From Candidatus Falkowbacteria bacterium CG1_02_41_21 (GTDB lineage Bacteria; Patescibacteriota; Patescibacteriia; Patescibacteriales; UBA12465), in contig MNUV01000049.1 in the NCBI GenBank assembly GCA_001871235.1, forward strand, positions 1,806-13,403: 11,598 bases of DNA, in the 5' to 3' direction. Under the pieces are notes generated by a model. That model was not told the origin of the DNA, searched no databases, and worked only from the letters and a program-made list of their open reading frames with translations. A program made the position numbers and the translations under genes. Below are positions 4,157 through 11,598 of this stretch, piece after piece. Every line of letters starts with the position of its first letter. Within the stretch, counting starts at the first letter, position 1.

Positions 4157-5401
4157 TTATTTGAGGCTGATTTTATATATTTCTTGAGTGGTTTTATCGG
4201 TGAAGAATAATTGTCCTTGGTCTTTAGAGACGACTAGATTAGAAATATTATACTTGCCATCGGGCACGGCGATTAATTGCTTGGTGCCGGTAGTCAAATT
4301 AATGCGGTAAAGGCTGTCTTGAGTCTTGTCGGCCATCTCGGGGAATAATCCGGCGCCTCGTTCCAGAGAATCGGGCACGGCGCAATATAATTCTTGGGTG
4401 CCGCCAAAAGTGCATTTATCGGCCCAGGTATTAATTTCCAAATCGGTGCGGCCGGATCCGATGCTGTCGCCTTGGGCGTTAACCAGCCAGAGTTTAGGTT
4501 TGAGATCAGAGCTGTCGTTGTAGGCGCTATATAATAATTTGTCGCCCTTGGCAGTCCATTGACTTTCGATGCCACGGCCTTCTACGATGGTGGATTTAAA
4601 ATTTTCGCCGTTTAAACCCACGAAGAATAATTCTTGACGATTGTAGTCAACCCCTTTGGTGTACATCGCCACGGATTGATTGTTAGGTGACCAGGAGGAA
4701 GTGACTTTGTCGGCATTCTCGCCGATAAATTCTAGGGCGCGAGCTTTAGAGCCGTCAGCGGCGGAAACCAGCAACCAACGGTTATCAGGATCAACGCCGA
4801 TGCTTTTGGATACTAATTGATTGCTGTCGGTAGAAAAATCAAAACCTTCCCAATGCTTGGGCAGGGTGACCTGGCGATTGGTGCTGAAGTCATAAACGAT
4901 ATTGGAACCGTCGGGGTACTCTAAAACGGCCTTGTTGGTATTGGGGGCCCAAGTAACTTGATCGACATTATGAAAAATTTTATCCGACATCGGAACAGCC
5001 TCGCCGTTTTTGTCAATCTTATAAAACTTGCCATCGGTCTTATTATAATATTGAACGCTTTGGCCGTCGGCGCTCAGGATGGAAGCCAGGCTCGGACCGC
5101 TGTTGAGAGAAGTCACCTTGGTAATTCCGCCTTGAGCCGTGGGGCTAACCGTTGGAGTCGGAGTTTGAGGAATTCCGGGGGAAATTGGGACTCCGCCCGG
5201 ACCGGTGGTCGTGCTGATTTGTTGGCCGCCAATGCCAGATGTCGGCAATTCTCCCGGTATGGTGGTGGTCCCGGTCGGGAGGGGGGCGATAATTACCGCT
5301 TGTTTGAAAAATAGCTTATAGATGGAATAGCCTAAAAGAACGACTACGGCTAGAAAGCCGATAATTAGGAAGATTTTTTTGTATTTGGCCAGAAAATTCA
5401 T
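4157..5401 (-). CDS. Membrane-anchored beta-propeller (WD40/PD40-like) protein
   Basis: A 414-aa protein starting at ATG 5401. The reading frame extends to a TTG at 5434, but the ATG directly precedes a typical short basic N-terminus and a single membrane helix (about 9-31, IFLIIGFLAVVVLLGYSIYKLFF). A Pro/Thr/Gly-rich linker (about 39-95) leads to an extracellular domain built of repeated blades such as VDQVTWAPNTNKAVLEYPDG and VTSSWSPNNQSVAMYT, typical of TolB/PD40 propellers. The ligand is unknown; the architecture suggests a surface sensor or scaffold. The gene is divergent from the pilus operon and has its own terminator, so a pilus link is only positional. Predicted promoter TTGTTT-N17-TATAAT lies at 5466-5494. 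Confidence 0.8.
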   Translation of the reverse strand: MNFLAKYKKIFLIIGFLAVVVLLGYSIYKLFFKQAVIIAPLPTGTTTIPGELPTSGIGGQQISTTTGPGGVPISPGIPQTPTPTVSPTAQGGITKVTSLNSGPSLASILSADGQSVQYYNKTDGKFYKIDKNGEAVPMSDKIFHNVDQVTWAPNTNKAVLEYPDGSNIVYDFSTNRQVTLPKHWEGFDFSTDSNQLVSKSIGVDPDNRWLLVSAADGSKARALEFIGENADKVTSSWSPNNQSVAMYTKGVDYNRQELFFVGLNGENFKSTIVEGRGIESQWTAKGDKLLYSAYNDSSDLKPKLWLVNAQGDSIGSGRTDLEINTWADKCTFGGTQELYCAVPDSLERGAGLFPEMADKTQDSLYRINLTTGTKQLIAVPDGKYNISNLVVSKDQGQLFFTDKTTQEIYKISLK

Positions 5402-5430
5402 TTGGTTTATTTTTAGTTTTATGGTATAAT
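5402..5430 (+). promoter_or_regulatory. Promoter of the pilus operon
   Basis: TTGGTT (5402-5407), a 17-nt spacer ending in TGG, and TATAAT (5425-5430). This is the same TGGTATAAT element as at 1274 and 11529. It begins one base from the start codon of the divergent propeller gene. The predicted transcript start near 5437 leaves an AT-rich leader of about 130 nt before pilM. Confidence 0.7.
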
Positions 5431-5465
5431 TCAAAAACGAAAAGTATTGTGATATTTGCTCTAAT

Positions 5466-5494
5466 ATTATATAATATAATTATAAATAAAACAA
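5466..5494 (-). promoter_or_regulatory. Possible promoter of the beta-propeller gene
   Basis: On the minus strand, TTGTTT (5489-5494), a 17-nt spacer and TATAAT (5466-5471). The surrounding DNA is almost pure A/T, so a chance match is possible. It would start transcription near 5459 and run into the pilus promoter. Confidence 0.4.
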
Positions 5495-5565
5495 TCTATT
5501 TTCTTAAAAACTCTAGAATAAGCGTAGTTTTTAGATTTAAATTATAAAATTCAATTTTAAATCAT

Positions 5566-6621
5566 ATGGGTCTATTTTCTTCAGCGGAGAATACTTATTT
5601 AGGCATTGATATCGGCGATTCTTCTTTAAAAATGGTGGAGTTGGCTAAAAAAGGCAAAAAAATTGTCCTTAATAATTATGGTTTTAGCCAAGATCTAGGT
5701 AGCGCCAATAAGCTGACCAGCACGGACGATGTGGAATACGTGGCTAAGCTGATTAATAAGGTTAAGAAAGATATTGGGATTGCCGCCGGGAGCGCCAGCG
5801 TTTCCTTGCCTAGTTTTTCGGTTTTTTCTTCGATTATTAATCTCTATAATGTCAATAAAAAAAATATTGCCGAGCATGTCAATGAAGAAGCCAAGAAGGT
5901 GATTCCTTTGCCGCTGGAGGAAATGGTTTTGGATTGGAAGGTCATCCCGCCAGAGAATCCCGATCCTAATAATCCGAGTAATAATACCAAGATATTTTTA
6001 ACCGGCAGTCCGAAAAAGCTAATTAAAAAATACATCAGTATTTTTAATGCCGCCAAGATTAATTTGGTGAGTTTGGAGACGGAAACATTCTCTTTGATTC
6101 GATCTCTCCTGGGCGATGATAAATCAACCGTGATGATTGTTGATTTGGGCGCTAACAGCACTGACATGTGCGTTATCAAAGAAAGCATCCCTTATCTTAA
6201 CCGGAGCATTAATGTTTCCGGCAACACCATCACGGAAGCCATCAGCCAAAAACTGGGAATCAGCGCGGCCAAGGCCAGTCAATTAAAGTTTGATCTGGGC
6301 GTGGCCGCTCTGGGGGAAAATCAAATTGCCGTGCCGCAGATTATTATGAACGCCGTCAGTCCGATTATCAATGAGATTAAATATATGATTGATCTGTTTG
6401 AGAACAGCAACAATGAAAAAGTGGAAAAAATAATTCTTTCCGGCGGCGGTTCCATGCTAATCAACCTGGCCAATTATTTAGAAAAAGCTTTAAATATTCA
6501 GGTGATCATCGGCAACCCTTGGTTTCGGGTTTCTTATCCTAAAGAATTACAGCCGGTTTTATCCGAGGTCGGTCCGCAACTGGCCATCGCTATCGGGCTC
6601 GCCATACGCAGTATTGAGTAA
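5566..6621 (+). CDS. pilM: PilM, actin-like type IV pilus assembly ATPase
   Basis: A 351-aa cytoplasmic actin-fold protein that binds the N-terminal tail of PilN and links the cytoplasmic motor to the inner-membrane platform. Nucleotide-binding motifs are clear: phosphate 1 YLGIDIGDSSLKMVEL (11-26), phosphate 2 VMIVDLGANSTDMCVIK (189-205) and the adenosine motif IILSGGGSML (289-298). The C-terminus has the typical PQLAIAIGLAIR (338-349). The length is that of the family, and the frame is intact through an A8 run (5857-5864). It is the first gene of the operon; pilN starts 17 nt after its stop. No Shine-Dalgarno is visible before the ATG. Confidence 0.95.
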   Translation: MGLFSSAENTYLGIDIGDSSLKMVELAKKGKKIVLNNYGFSQDLGSANKLTSTDDVEYVAKLINKVKKDIGIAAGSASVSLPSFSVFSSIINLYNVNKKNIAEHVNEEAKKVIPLPLEEMVLDWKVIPPENPDPNNPSNNTKIFLTGSPKKLIKKYISIFNAAKINLVSLETETFSLIRSLLGDDKSTVMIVDLGANSTDMCVIKESIPYLNRSINVSGNTITEAISQKLGISAAKASQLKFDLGVAALGENQIAVPQIIMNAVSPIINEIKYMIDLFENSNNEKVEKIILSGGGSMLINLANYLEKALNIQVIIGNPWFRVSYPKELQPVLSEVGPQLAIAIGLAIRSIE

Positions 6622-6638
6622 TTATTAATTTTTATACT

Positions 6639-7418
6639 ATGCCTTCCAATTCAAATAACCAGCCGGTCAAGAACTCTAAGCCTTGGTACAAAAAATCGTT
6701 AGATTTGTCTAATTTTAATTTGGCAAAATTTTTTCATTCCGGATTAAGGAAAAACAAATCAAAAGCGGCTCCTAGTGGCGTCAAAAAACATATTAAAGAT
6801 ATTCGTTCCAAGCCGATGAGCGACGGGACTGATGGTATCGGGGTAGAGAACCCGGATGTTTTAGATATTGATTTGATTAAGGATGAGGTTCCGGTTATTT
6901 TTGATAAGAAGAAAAATCTTTATACTCTGGGGGCGTTTGCGCTTCTGTCTTTATTTTTAGTTTTTGAAATTTATTTTTTCCTTTATTCCTGGGAGCGCCA
7001 GGAAATTCGTAAAAAAGCGGTCGCCTTGCAAGAAGAAGCCACTCGCTTGGATCAGGAAATAACTTTTTTTAAGGCCCAAGCGGCGCCGGCCACTGAATTT
7101 AAGAATAAGATTAATAATGCCAGCCAAATTTTTAACAGTCATATTTATTGGACTAATTTCTTGGCTTTTTTAGAAAAAAATACTCTGGCCGATGTTTATT
7201 ATTCCGGTTTGTCCGGTAATATTTCGGGGACGTACTTACTTCATTCCTGGGCCAAAGATTTCAGGGCCGTCAGTTATCAGTTGACGACTATTTTGAAAGA
7301 TACCGCTCACACGGCTAAGGCCGAGACCGGTAATGCCAAAGTGGTTGGCGGCGATCCGAGTTTGGGGGCGACGTTTGATCTGGGCTTGTCAATTAAGCCT
7401 AGTATTTTTACGGAATAA
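6639..7418 (+). CDS. pilN: PilN-like inner-membrane platform protein with long cytoplasmic tail
   Basis: A 259-aa bitopic protein. A long charged N-terminal region (1-92) is followed by one membrane helix (about 95-117, LYTLGAFALLSLFLVFEIYFFLY), a coiled-coil (about 119-147, with QEIRKKAVALQEEATRLDQE) and a small extracellular alpha/beta domain. The segment LDIDLIKDE (75-83) just before the helix resembles the INLLP motif by which PilN binds PilM. Position between pilM and a PilO-like gene supports the assignment, although overall similarity to proteobacterial PilN cannot be judged by eye. The tail of about 75 residues ahead of the motif is longer than in classical PilN, where the motif sits at the extreme N-terminus. 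The start ATG at 6639 is the only good candidate, 17 nt after pilM. Confidence 0.75.
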   Translation: MPSNSNNQPVKNSKPWYKKSLDLSNFNLAKFFHSGLRKNKSKAAPSGVKKHIKDIRSKPMSDGTDGIGVENPDVLDIDLIKDEVPVIFDKKKNLYTLGAFALLSLFLVFEIYFFLYSWERQEIRKKAVALQEEATRLDQEITFFKAQAAPATEFKNKINNASQIFNSHIYWTNFLAFLEKNTLADVYYSGLSGNISGTYLLHSWAKDFRAVSYQLTTILKDTAHTAKAETGNAKVVGGDPSLGATFDLGLSIKPSIFTE

Positions 7419-7442
7419 AGTTAAAAATAATATTTATCATCT

Positions 7443-8171
7443 ATGGAAACATCTTTAAATAATGAATTAAAAAGTAATTTAAAACCAGGCTTGAAGAACG
7501 GTCGTCATTTGCCGCTTAAGGAAAAAAGTCCGAAGCGAAAACATCTGGATAATTTAATCAATAGAATTTTAAATAATTATTTTGGTATTTTAGTTATCGC
7601 GGTTGTTTTGGTTATTTTTATCGGCGCTTATTATCTTTTAATTCGACCTAAATATCAAAAAATTATGGCGACGATTAACGCTACTTTTTATGAGAAAAGT
7701 CAGCTGACTCCCAAATACCAGGAACTGAGTGATTATCAAGCTTTAATTGAGACGTACCGAAAAATAAATCCTGAGGATATTAAAAAGATTCAGGGTCTGA
7801 TTCCGGCCGAGTATTTGAAGGAGGATCTTTTTACCGAAATCATTTATTTAGCTTCTATTAAAAAATTGGCGGTAAATTCTTTGACTATCGTTAAAGATAC
7901 CGCCGCCACTTTTACCCCCGGTTCAAGCCGTCGCGTTGCCGCCGGCGAAACAGCCGGTGTCAGCACTCCGGCTCCGGATATGAAGTTGTCCGGCGGGATC
8001 GGCAGTTTTAACGTTAAAGTTGCTTTGGGGAAGGTTGATTACCCCGCTTTGAAAGCCTGGCTTCAGACCATGGAAAATAGCTTAAGAATAATAGACGTCA
8101 GATCTTTATCCTTTGACCCGAAGACCAGTGTCGCCAATTTAGAGATGGTTACTTATTATCTGAAAAAATAA
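7443..8171 (+). CDS. pilO: PilO-like inner-membrane platform protein
   Basis: A 242-aa bitopic protein with a basic cytoplasmic tail (1-46), one membrane helix (about 47-67, YFGILVIAVVLVIFIGAYYLLI) and an extracellular domain. The sequence after the helix (RPKYQKIMATINATFYEKSQ..., then LIPAEYLKEDLFTEIIYLAS around 118-137) has the arrangement of PilO: helix, then a ferredoxin-like domain with a Leu-Ile-Pro start. A Ser/Thr/Pro/Gly-rich loop (about 155-185) interrupts the domain. PilO forms heterodimers with PilN beneath the pilus. It lies 24 nt after pilN and 8 nt before the next gene. Confidence 0.75.
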   Translation: METSLNNELKSNLKPGLKNGRHLPLKEKSPKRKHLDNLINRILNNYFGILVIAVVLVIFIGAYYLLIRPKYQKIMATINATFYEKSQLTPKYQELSDYQALIETYRKINPEDIKKIQGLIPAEYLKEDLFTEIIYLASIKKLAVNSLTIVKDTAATFTPGSSRRVAAGETAGVSTPAPDMKLSGGIGSFNVKVALGKVDYPALKAWLQTMENSLRIIDVRSLSFDPKTSVANLEMVTYYLKK

Positions 8172-8179
8172 TTTTTTAT

Positions 8180-8536
8180 ATGAAAAAAGTTTTTAAATTA
8201 CTCGCTTATATCTTCGTCGGTTCCATTATTATTTTTGACGTAGTTTTGATTATTTATCGGCAAAATATTTTTGAATATTTAAATTCGATTAATAATCTCA
8301 GCCGATCAATCGAGTCAATGATTGATAATATTAAATTAGATAATGATTTGGTGGGAGATTCTTTAAATTTAGCCATCATTAACAATCCTAAGTTTAAAAA
8401 AATGCAATTGACCGAAGTTGATTTGACCGGTTTGGATTTAGGCACTTCGACGGATTTAACGACGGGAGGCGCTGGCGGGTCAGAGCTAATTCCGACCTTT
8501 GAAGTGGGCAATAGCAATCCGTTTAAAGCTTTTTAA
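8180..8536 (+). CDS. Small membrane protein in the PilP position
   Basis: A 118-aa protein with an N-terminal membrane helix (about 6-26, FKLLAYIFVGSIIIFDVVLII), a helical stretch with IFEYLNSINNLSRSIESMIDN, a Thr/Gly-rich segment (STDLTTGGAGGS) and the C-terminus FEVGNSNPFKAF. I do not recognise a named family. It lies between pilO and pilB, where diderm bacteria often have the PilP lipoprotein; it has no lipobox Cys and is shorter. A role as a third platform subunit that contacts PilN/PilO is an inference from position and topology. The gaps (8 nt before, 14 nt after) show it is part of the operon. Confidence 0.7.
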   Translation: MKKVFKLLAYIFVGSIIIFDVVLIIYRQNIFEYLNSINNLSRSIESMIDNIKLDNDLVGDSLNLAIINNPKFKKMQLTEVDLTGLDLGTSTDLTTGGAGGSELIPTFEVGNSNPFKAF

Positions 8537-8550
8537 AATCAGTAAAAATT

Positions 8551-10314
8551 ATGTACAAACCAGAAGAGCTTCTGGCTTTATTGGAAAAGAAAAATATTAT
8601 TACTCCAGCCAAGGCTGTGGAAATAAAGACTGCTCTGGACAAAAAAGAACTTGTTTTAGAGCCTTTTTTGCTTAAGAATAAAATTGTTGATTCCGAACGT
8701 TTAACCGAGGTCAAAGCCGAGCTGCACCATTTACTTTATCAGAATCTCCAGACCGAAACTATCAAGGATGACGCTTTAAATTTTTTAAGCCGGGATATCG
8801 CGCATAATTACTCGGTCATTTGTTTTTTTAAAGATTCCATCGTCGCTAAAATCGGTTTGGTGCATTATGATCTAAAAGCGATGGAGGCCGTCAGTTTTTT
8901 GGCTAAGGGCCAGAATTTAAAAGTTGAATATTATTTGATTTCCGATAAAAGTTTTCAAGAAGTTTTTCGCAAATATGATAAGTTGGAAGAAGAAGTTTCC
9001 AGCGCTTTAGAGGTCAAAGCCAAAGAAAAAGGGGATGAGTTGGTGGCGATTGAAGATAAGTCGGAAGCCCTGAAAGAGGAAGATGTTAATTCGGCCCCGG
9101 TGGCCAAAATAGTTTCCGTCATTATCCGCCATGCGGTGGAAAGCCGCGCTTCCGATATTCATATTGAGCCCTTTTCCAATGAAAGTCGGGTGCGTTATCG
9201 AATTGACGGCATTTTACATAATTCTTTGATTTTACCGAAATCAATTCATAATTCCGTGGTGGCCAGAATCAAGGTGCTGGCTAAATTAAAATTGGATGAA
9301 ACTCGGATTCCGCAAGATGGCCATATTCGTTTGATTATTGATGCTCGGGAAATTGATTTTCGTATTTCCACTTTGCCTTTAGGCGCCACGGAAAAAGTGG
9401 AGCTGAGAATTTTAGACCAAGCCAAGGGCTTAACTAACATCGAAGAGTTGGGGTTTAATAAGCAGGTTTATAATACCATCAAAGAAAATATCAAGAGGAC
9501 CAGCGGTATCATTCTTTTAACCGGTCCGACCGGATCCGGCAAAACCACCTCTTTATATTCCATTTTAAATGTTTTAAACAAAGAAACGGTTAATATTTCC
9601 ACTTTGGAGGATCCGATTGAGTACCAGATCAAGGGCGTTAATCAATCGCAGGTTAGGCCGGAATTGGGTTTTGATTTCGCCACCGGGTTGCGTTCTTTCT
9701 TGCGTCAAGATCCCAATATTATCATGGTGGGTGAAGTCCGCGATGAAGAAACCGCCGAATTGGCCATTCACGCCGGCTTGACCGGTCATTTAGTTTTATC
9801 CACTTTACATACTAATGATGCCTTAGGCGCCGTTTTCCGCTTATTGGATATGAAAATTGAGCCTTTTCTTTTGGCCTCCACTTTGCGTTTAGTGGTGGCC
9901 CAGCGTTTGTTGCGCCGGCTTTGTCCTTATTGCAAAAAAGAAACCAAATTACCGGAAAAAGTTTTGTCGGAAATGACAGCAGTCATGGCCCAACTACCGA
10001 TTGAGGTGGTTCAGGCGGAAAATTTAAGCATCAAGAATTTTGAGGATATTAAAACTTTTAAATTTTATGAGCCGGTCGGTTGCGCTCGCTGCTCCAATAC
10101 CGGCTATCTGGAACGTTTAGCTATCGCCGAAGCGGTGGTTATTAATGATGAAATAAAAGAATTAATTATTAATCGCCGCAATGAATTAAATATTACCGCT
10201 TTAAAACATAGTCAATTATTTGTCTCTCTGAAACAGGACGGTATTTTTAAGGTCCTGGCCGGGATAACCAGCATCGATGAGGTGCTCAGAGTGGTAGAAA
10301 TTGAAAATTTATAA
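8551..10314 (+). CDS. pilB: PilB/GspE-family type IV pilus extension ATPase
   Basis: A 587-aa hexameric cytoplasmic ATPase that powers pilin polymerisation. It has an N-terminal MshEN/T2SSE_N-like region (about 1-150), a charged linker (about 145-180), then the core. Motifs: Walker A GPTGSGKTT (325-333), Asp box TLEDPIEYQI (350-359), Walker B IIMVGEVRDEE (390-400) and His box AGLTGHLVLSTLHTN (408-422). The zinc-binding tetracysteine motif of extension ATPases is present as CPYC (458-461) and CARC (511-514), which points to PilB rather than the retraction ATPase PilT. The length is typical. It ends 2 nt before pilC, so translation is likely coupled. The close partner is PilC. Confidence 0.96.
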   Translation: MYKPEELLALLEKKNIITPAKAVEIKTALDKKELVLEPFLLKNKIVDSERLTEVKAELHHLLYQNLQTETIKDDALNFLSRDIAHNYSVICFFKDSIVAKIGLVHYDLKAMEAVSFLAKGQNLKVEYYLISDKSFQEVFRKYDKLEEEVSSALEVKAKEKGDELVAIEDKSEALKEEDVNSAPVAKIVSVIIRHAVESRASDIHIEPFSNESRVRYRIDGILHNSLILPKSIHNSVVARIKVLAKLKLDETRIPQDGHIRLIIDAREIDFRISTLPLGATEKVELRILDQAKGLTNIEELGFNKQVYNTIKENIKRTSGIILLTGPTGSGKTTSLYSILNVLNKETVNISTLEDPIEYQIKGVNQSQVRPELGFDFATGLRSFLRQDPNIIMVGEVRDEETAELAIHAGLTGHLVLSTLHTNDALGAVFRLLDMKIEPFLLASTLRLVVAQRLLRRLCPYCKKETKLPEKVLSEMTAVMAQLPIEVVQAENLSIKNFEDIKTFKFYEPVGCARCSNTGYLERLAIAEAVVINDEIKELIINRRNELNITALKHSQLFVSLKQDGIFKVLAGITSIDEVLRVVEIENL

Positions 10315-10316
10315 TT

Positions 10317-11525
10317 ATGCCCATTTATCGCTATAAAGCCGTGAATCCTGCCGGAAAAAATGTCCGCGGTCAAGTTATTTCTTATAATGACGAAGCGGCG
10401 GAACGCCGCTTGACTTCTCTGGGCTTGGAAATCGTTTGGATTATTGATATTTCCAATGATATTATCAATCATTTTTTGTTGTGGCTGCAAAGAGTCAAGA
10501 GCCGCGATTTGGTGGTTTTTTCTCGCCAATTTTCTTTGTTGATTTCTTCCAACGTCGGCGTGGTTGAAGCCTTGGTTACCGTGCAAGATCAAACGGAAAA
10601 TTTGAAGATGAAAACTATTCTGGCGGAAGTGACTTATGAAGTCGATAGCGGCACTCTATTGTCGGACGCTTTGCATAAAAGGGGGGGCAAAGTCTTTTCC
10701 GCTTTTTTTATCAACGTTATCCATGCCGGTGAAACTTCCGGTAAATTGGATGAAGTTTTGAATTATTTGGCGGATGAAATGGAGAAAGATTATGATTTAA
10801 CCAGCAAATTTAAAAGCGCCATGATTTATCCGACCATTGTGCTGGTCGGTTTGGTGGGCGTCGGTTTTATCATGATGCTATTCGTGATGCCCCAACTCAC
10901 GGCGATTTTGCAGGAAACCGGAGCCGAGTTGCCGGTGGCCACTAAAATAGTTATTTGGGCGGTTGATTTTTTAAATAAATATATTGTGGGAATTATTATT
11001 TTCGTCGTCTTGTTTTTTGTCGGCTTCAGACTTTTTATCAAATCCAGTTTCGGCCGCTTAAAGATAGATTATTTTAAGTTGCATATTCCGGTGATCGGCA
11101 AACTTTTCAGTTTGGTTTATTTAATTCGTTTTTGCCGCGCTTTCAGCACCTTGCTCCGCGGCGGCGTCAGTTTAACGAGAAGTTTGGAGATTAGCGGCGA
11201 TATCGTGCGCAACAAGATTTATCAAAATTTAATAACCAGGACGATTGAGCAGATTAACGAGGGCAGTTCGGTGTCTTCGGTTTTTATCACCAGCCATGAA
11301 ATTCCCAAAATGATTCCGCAGATGATGGCTATTGGGGAAAAAACCGGTAATTTAGACACGGTTTTGGAAAAAATCAGTGTTTTCTATGGTCGAGAATTGG
11401 CCGCCAAATTAGGTAATTTAGGGGTTATTATTGAGCCGTTAATTATGATTATCCTGGCGGTCGGCGTCGGTATCATGGCGGCCGCCATTATTTTGCCGAT
11501 GTATAATGTTGCCACCAGTTTCTAA
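10317..11525 (+). CDS. pilC: PilC/GspF-family inner-membrane platform protein
   Basis: A 402-aa polytopic protein, the normal family length. The N-terminus MPIYRYKAVNPAGKNVRGQV is the family signature. Two T2SSF domains follow, each beginning with a helical cytoplasmic part (about 65-190, with FSRQFSLLISSNVGVVEAL and HAGETSGKLDEVL; about 268-395, with FCRAFSTLLRGGVSLTRSL and GEKTGNLDTVL). Three membrane helices lie at about 171-191, 219-239 and 372-394. PilC sits at the centre of the platform and couples PilB to pilin addition. It starts 2 nt after pilB and no terminator is seen after it. Confidence 0.96.
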   Translation: MPIYRYKAVNPAGKNVRGQVISYNDEAAERRLTSLGLEIVWIIDISNDIINHFLLWLQRVKSRDLVVFSRQFSLLISSNVGVVEALVTVQDQTENLKMKTILAEVTYEVDSGTLLSDALHKRGGKVFSAFFINVIHAGETSGKLDEVLNYLADEMEKDYDLTSKFKSAMIYPTIVLVGLVGVGFIMMLFVMPQLTAILQETGAELPVATKIVIWAVDFLNKYIVGIIIFVVLFFVGFRLFIKSSFGRLKIDYFKLHIPVIGKLFSLVYLIRFCRAFSTLLRGGVSLTRSLEISGDIVRNKIYQNLITRTIEQINEGSSVSSVFITSHEIPKMIPQMMAIGEKTGNLDTVLEKISVFYGRELAAKLGNLGVIIEPLIMIILAVGVGIMAAAIILPMYNVATSF

Positions 11526-11537
11526 AAGTGGTATAAT
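11509..11537 (+). promoter_or_regulatory. Strong promoter for a gene beyond the right edge
   Basis: TTGCCA (11509-11514) lies in the last codons of pilC, followed by a 17-nt spacer ending in TGG and TATAAT (11532-11537). It matches the element at 1254-1282 and 5402-5430. Expected start is near 11544. A pilin or peptidase gene downstream would be typical, but none is visible. Confidence 0.7.
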
Positions 11538-11565
11538 ATAGATTAGAGATATAAAATTACTTAGT

Positions 11566-11593
11566 TTCTAGAATCTAGCGCAACAGCGCTGTT
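11566..11593. repeat. Two adjacent palindromes in the leader after pilC
   Basis: TTCTAGAA (11566-11573) and the perfect 12-bp palindrome AACAGCGCTGTT (11582-11593) follow the promoter closely. They lie in the predicted 5' leader of the next transcript. An operator or leader hairpin is possible; the alternative pairing AGCGC/GCGCT spans 11577-11590. Confidence 0.4.
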
Positions 11594-11598
11594 AATTA

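Noticed and set aside
4958..5314. A 118-aa plus-strand protein opposite the propeller gene
   Set aside because: It is antisense to a well-supported gene and has an Arg/Gly-rich composition typical of a shadow frame.
5402..5434. TTG start at 5434 for the propeller protein
   Set aside because: ATG 5401 gives the usual short basic N-terminus before the membrane helix; the extra 11 residues overlap the pilus promoter.
1..11598. tRNA or rRNA genes
   Set aside because: No cloverleaf, T-loop or rRNA-like sequence was recognised on either strand.

Overview
The window looks like part of a genome from the Candidate Phyla Radiation (Patescibacteria, perhaps a Parcubacteria-like lineage). The reasons are AT-rich DNA, starts without clear Shine-Dalgarno sequences, a secreted DUF5667-type protein, a free-standing archaeal-type Thr-tRNA editing domain, and a tightly packed type IV pilus operon with no PilP or PilQ in the usual place. 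The lineage is inferred from gene content; no marker gene is present.

Left part (1 to about 3620): an accessory, partly decaying zone. It opens with a gene-free stretch holding an 11-bp hairpin and two repeat families in mirrored order. A predicted stand-alone tRNA-Thr editing domain follows (430-846). The unit is bounded by a near-identical 17-bp direct repeat (23-39 and 1059-1075). The right copy ends an inverted-repeat structure that resembles an integron attC site, but no integrase is visible. Next come an orphan C-terminal coding remnant, a terminator, and a promoter driving two genes: a secreted DUF5667-like protein and a PgeF/YfiH-type purine nucleoside phosphorylase. Both are interrupted by single-nucleotide frame changes. 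The first lies exactly on an in-frame U UUA AAC heptamer, a classical -1 slippery site; the second is in a T7 run. A second orphan coding remnant and a terminator precede a RelB/DinJ-YafQ type toxin-antitoxin operon with a near-consensus promoter.

Middle (3660-5500): two minus-strand genes, an RRM RNA-binding protein with a structured leader and a membrane-anchored beta-propeller protein. Each has its own terminator and predicted promoter. The propeller gene is divergent from the pilus operon, and the two predicted promoters face each other, so their transcripts would overlap at their 5' ends.

Right part (5566-11525): an intact operon pilM-pilN-pilO-(118-aa membrane protein)-pilB-pilC with gaps of 2 to 24 nt. 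PilM (actin-like), PilN and PilO would form the inner-membrane alignment platform. The 118-aa protein sits where PilP would be expected. PilB is the extension ATPase and PilC the polytopic platform protein it works on. No pilin, PilT or prepilin peptidase lies inside the window. A strong promoter just after pilC (11509-11537) drives something beyond the right edge. Three predicted promoters share the extended -10 element TGGTATAAT with 17-nt spacing to a weak -35 box.
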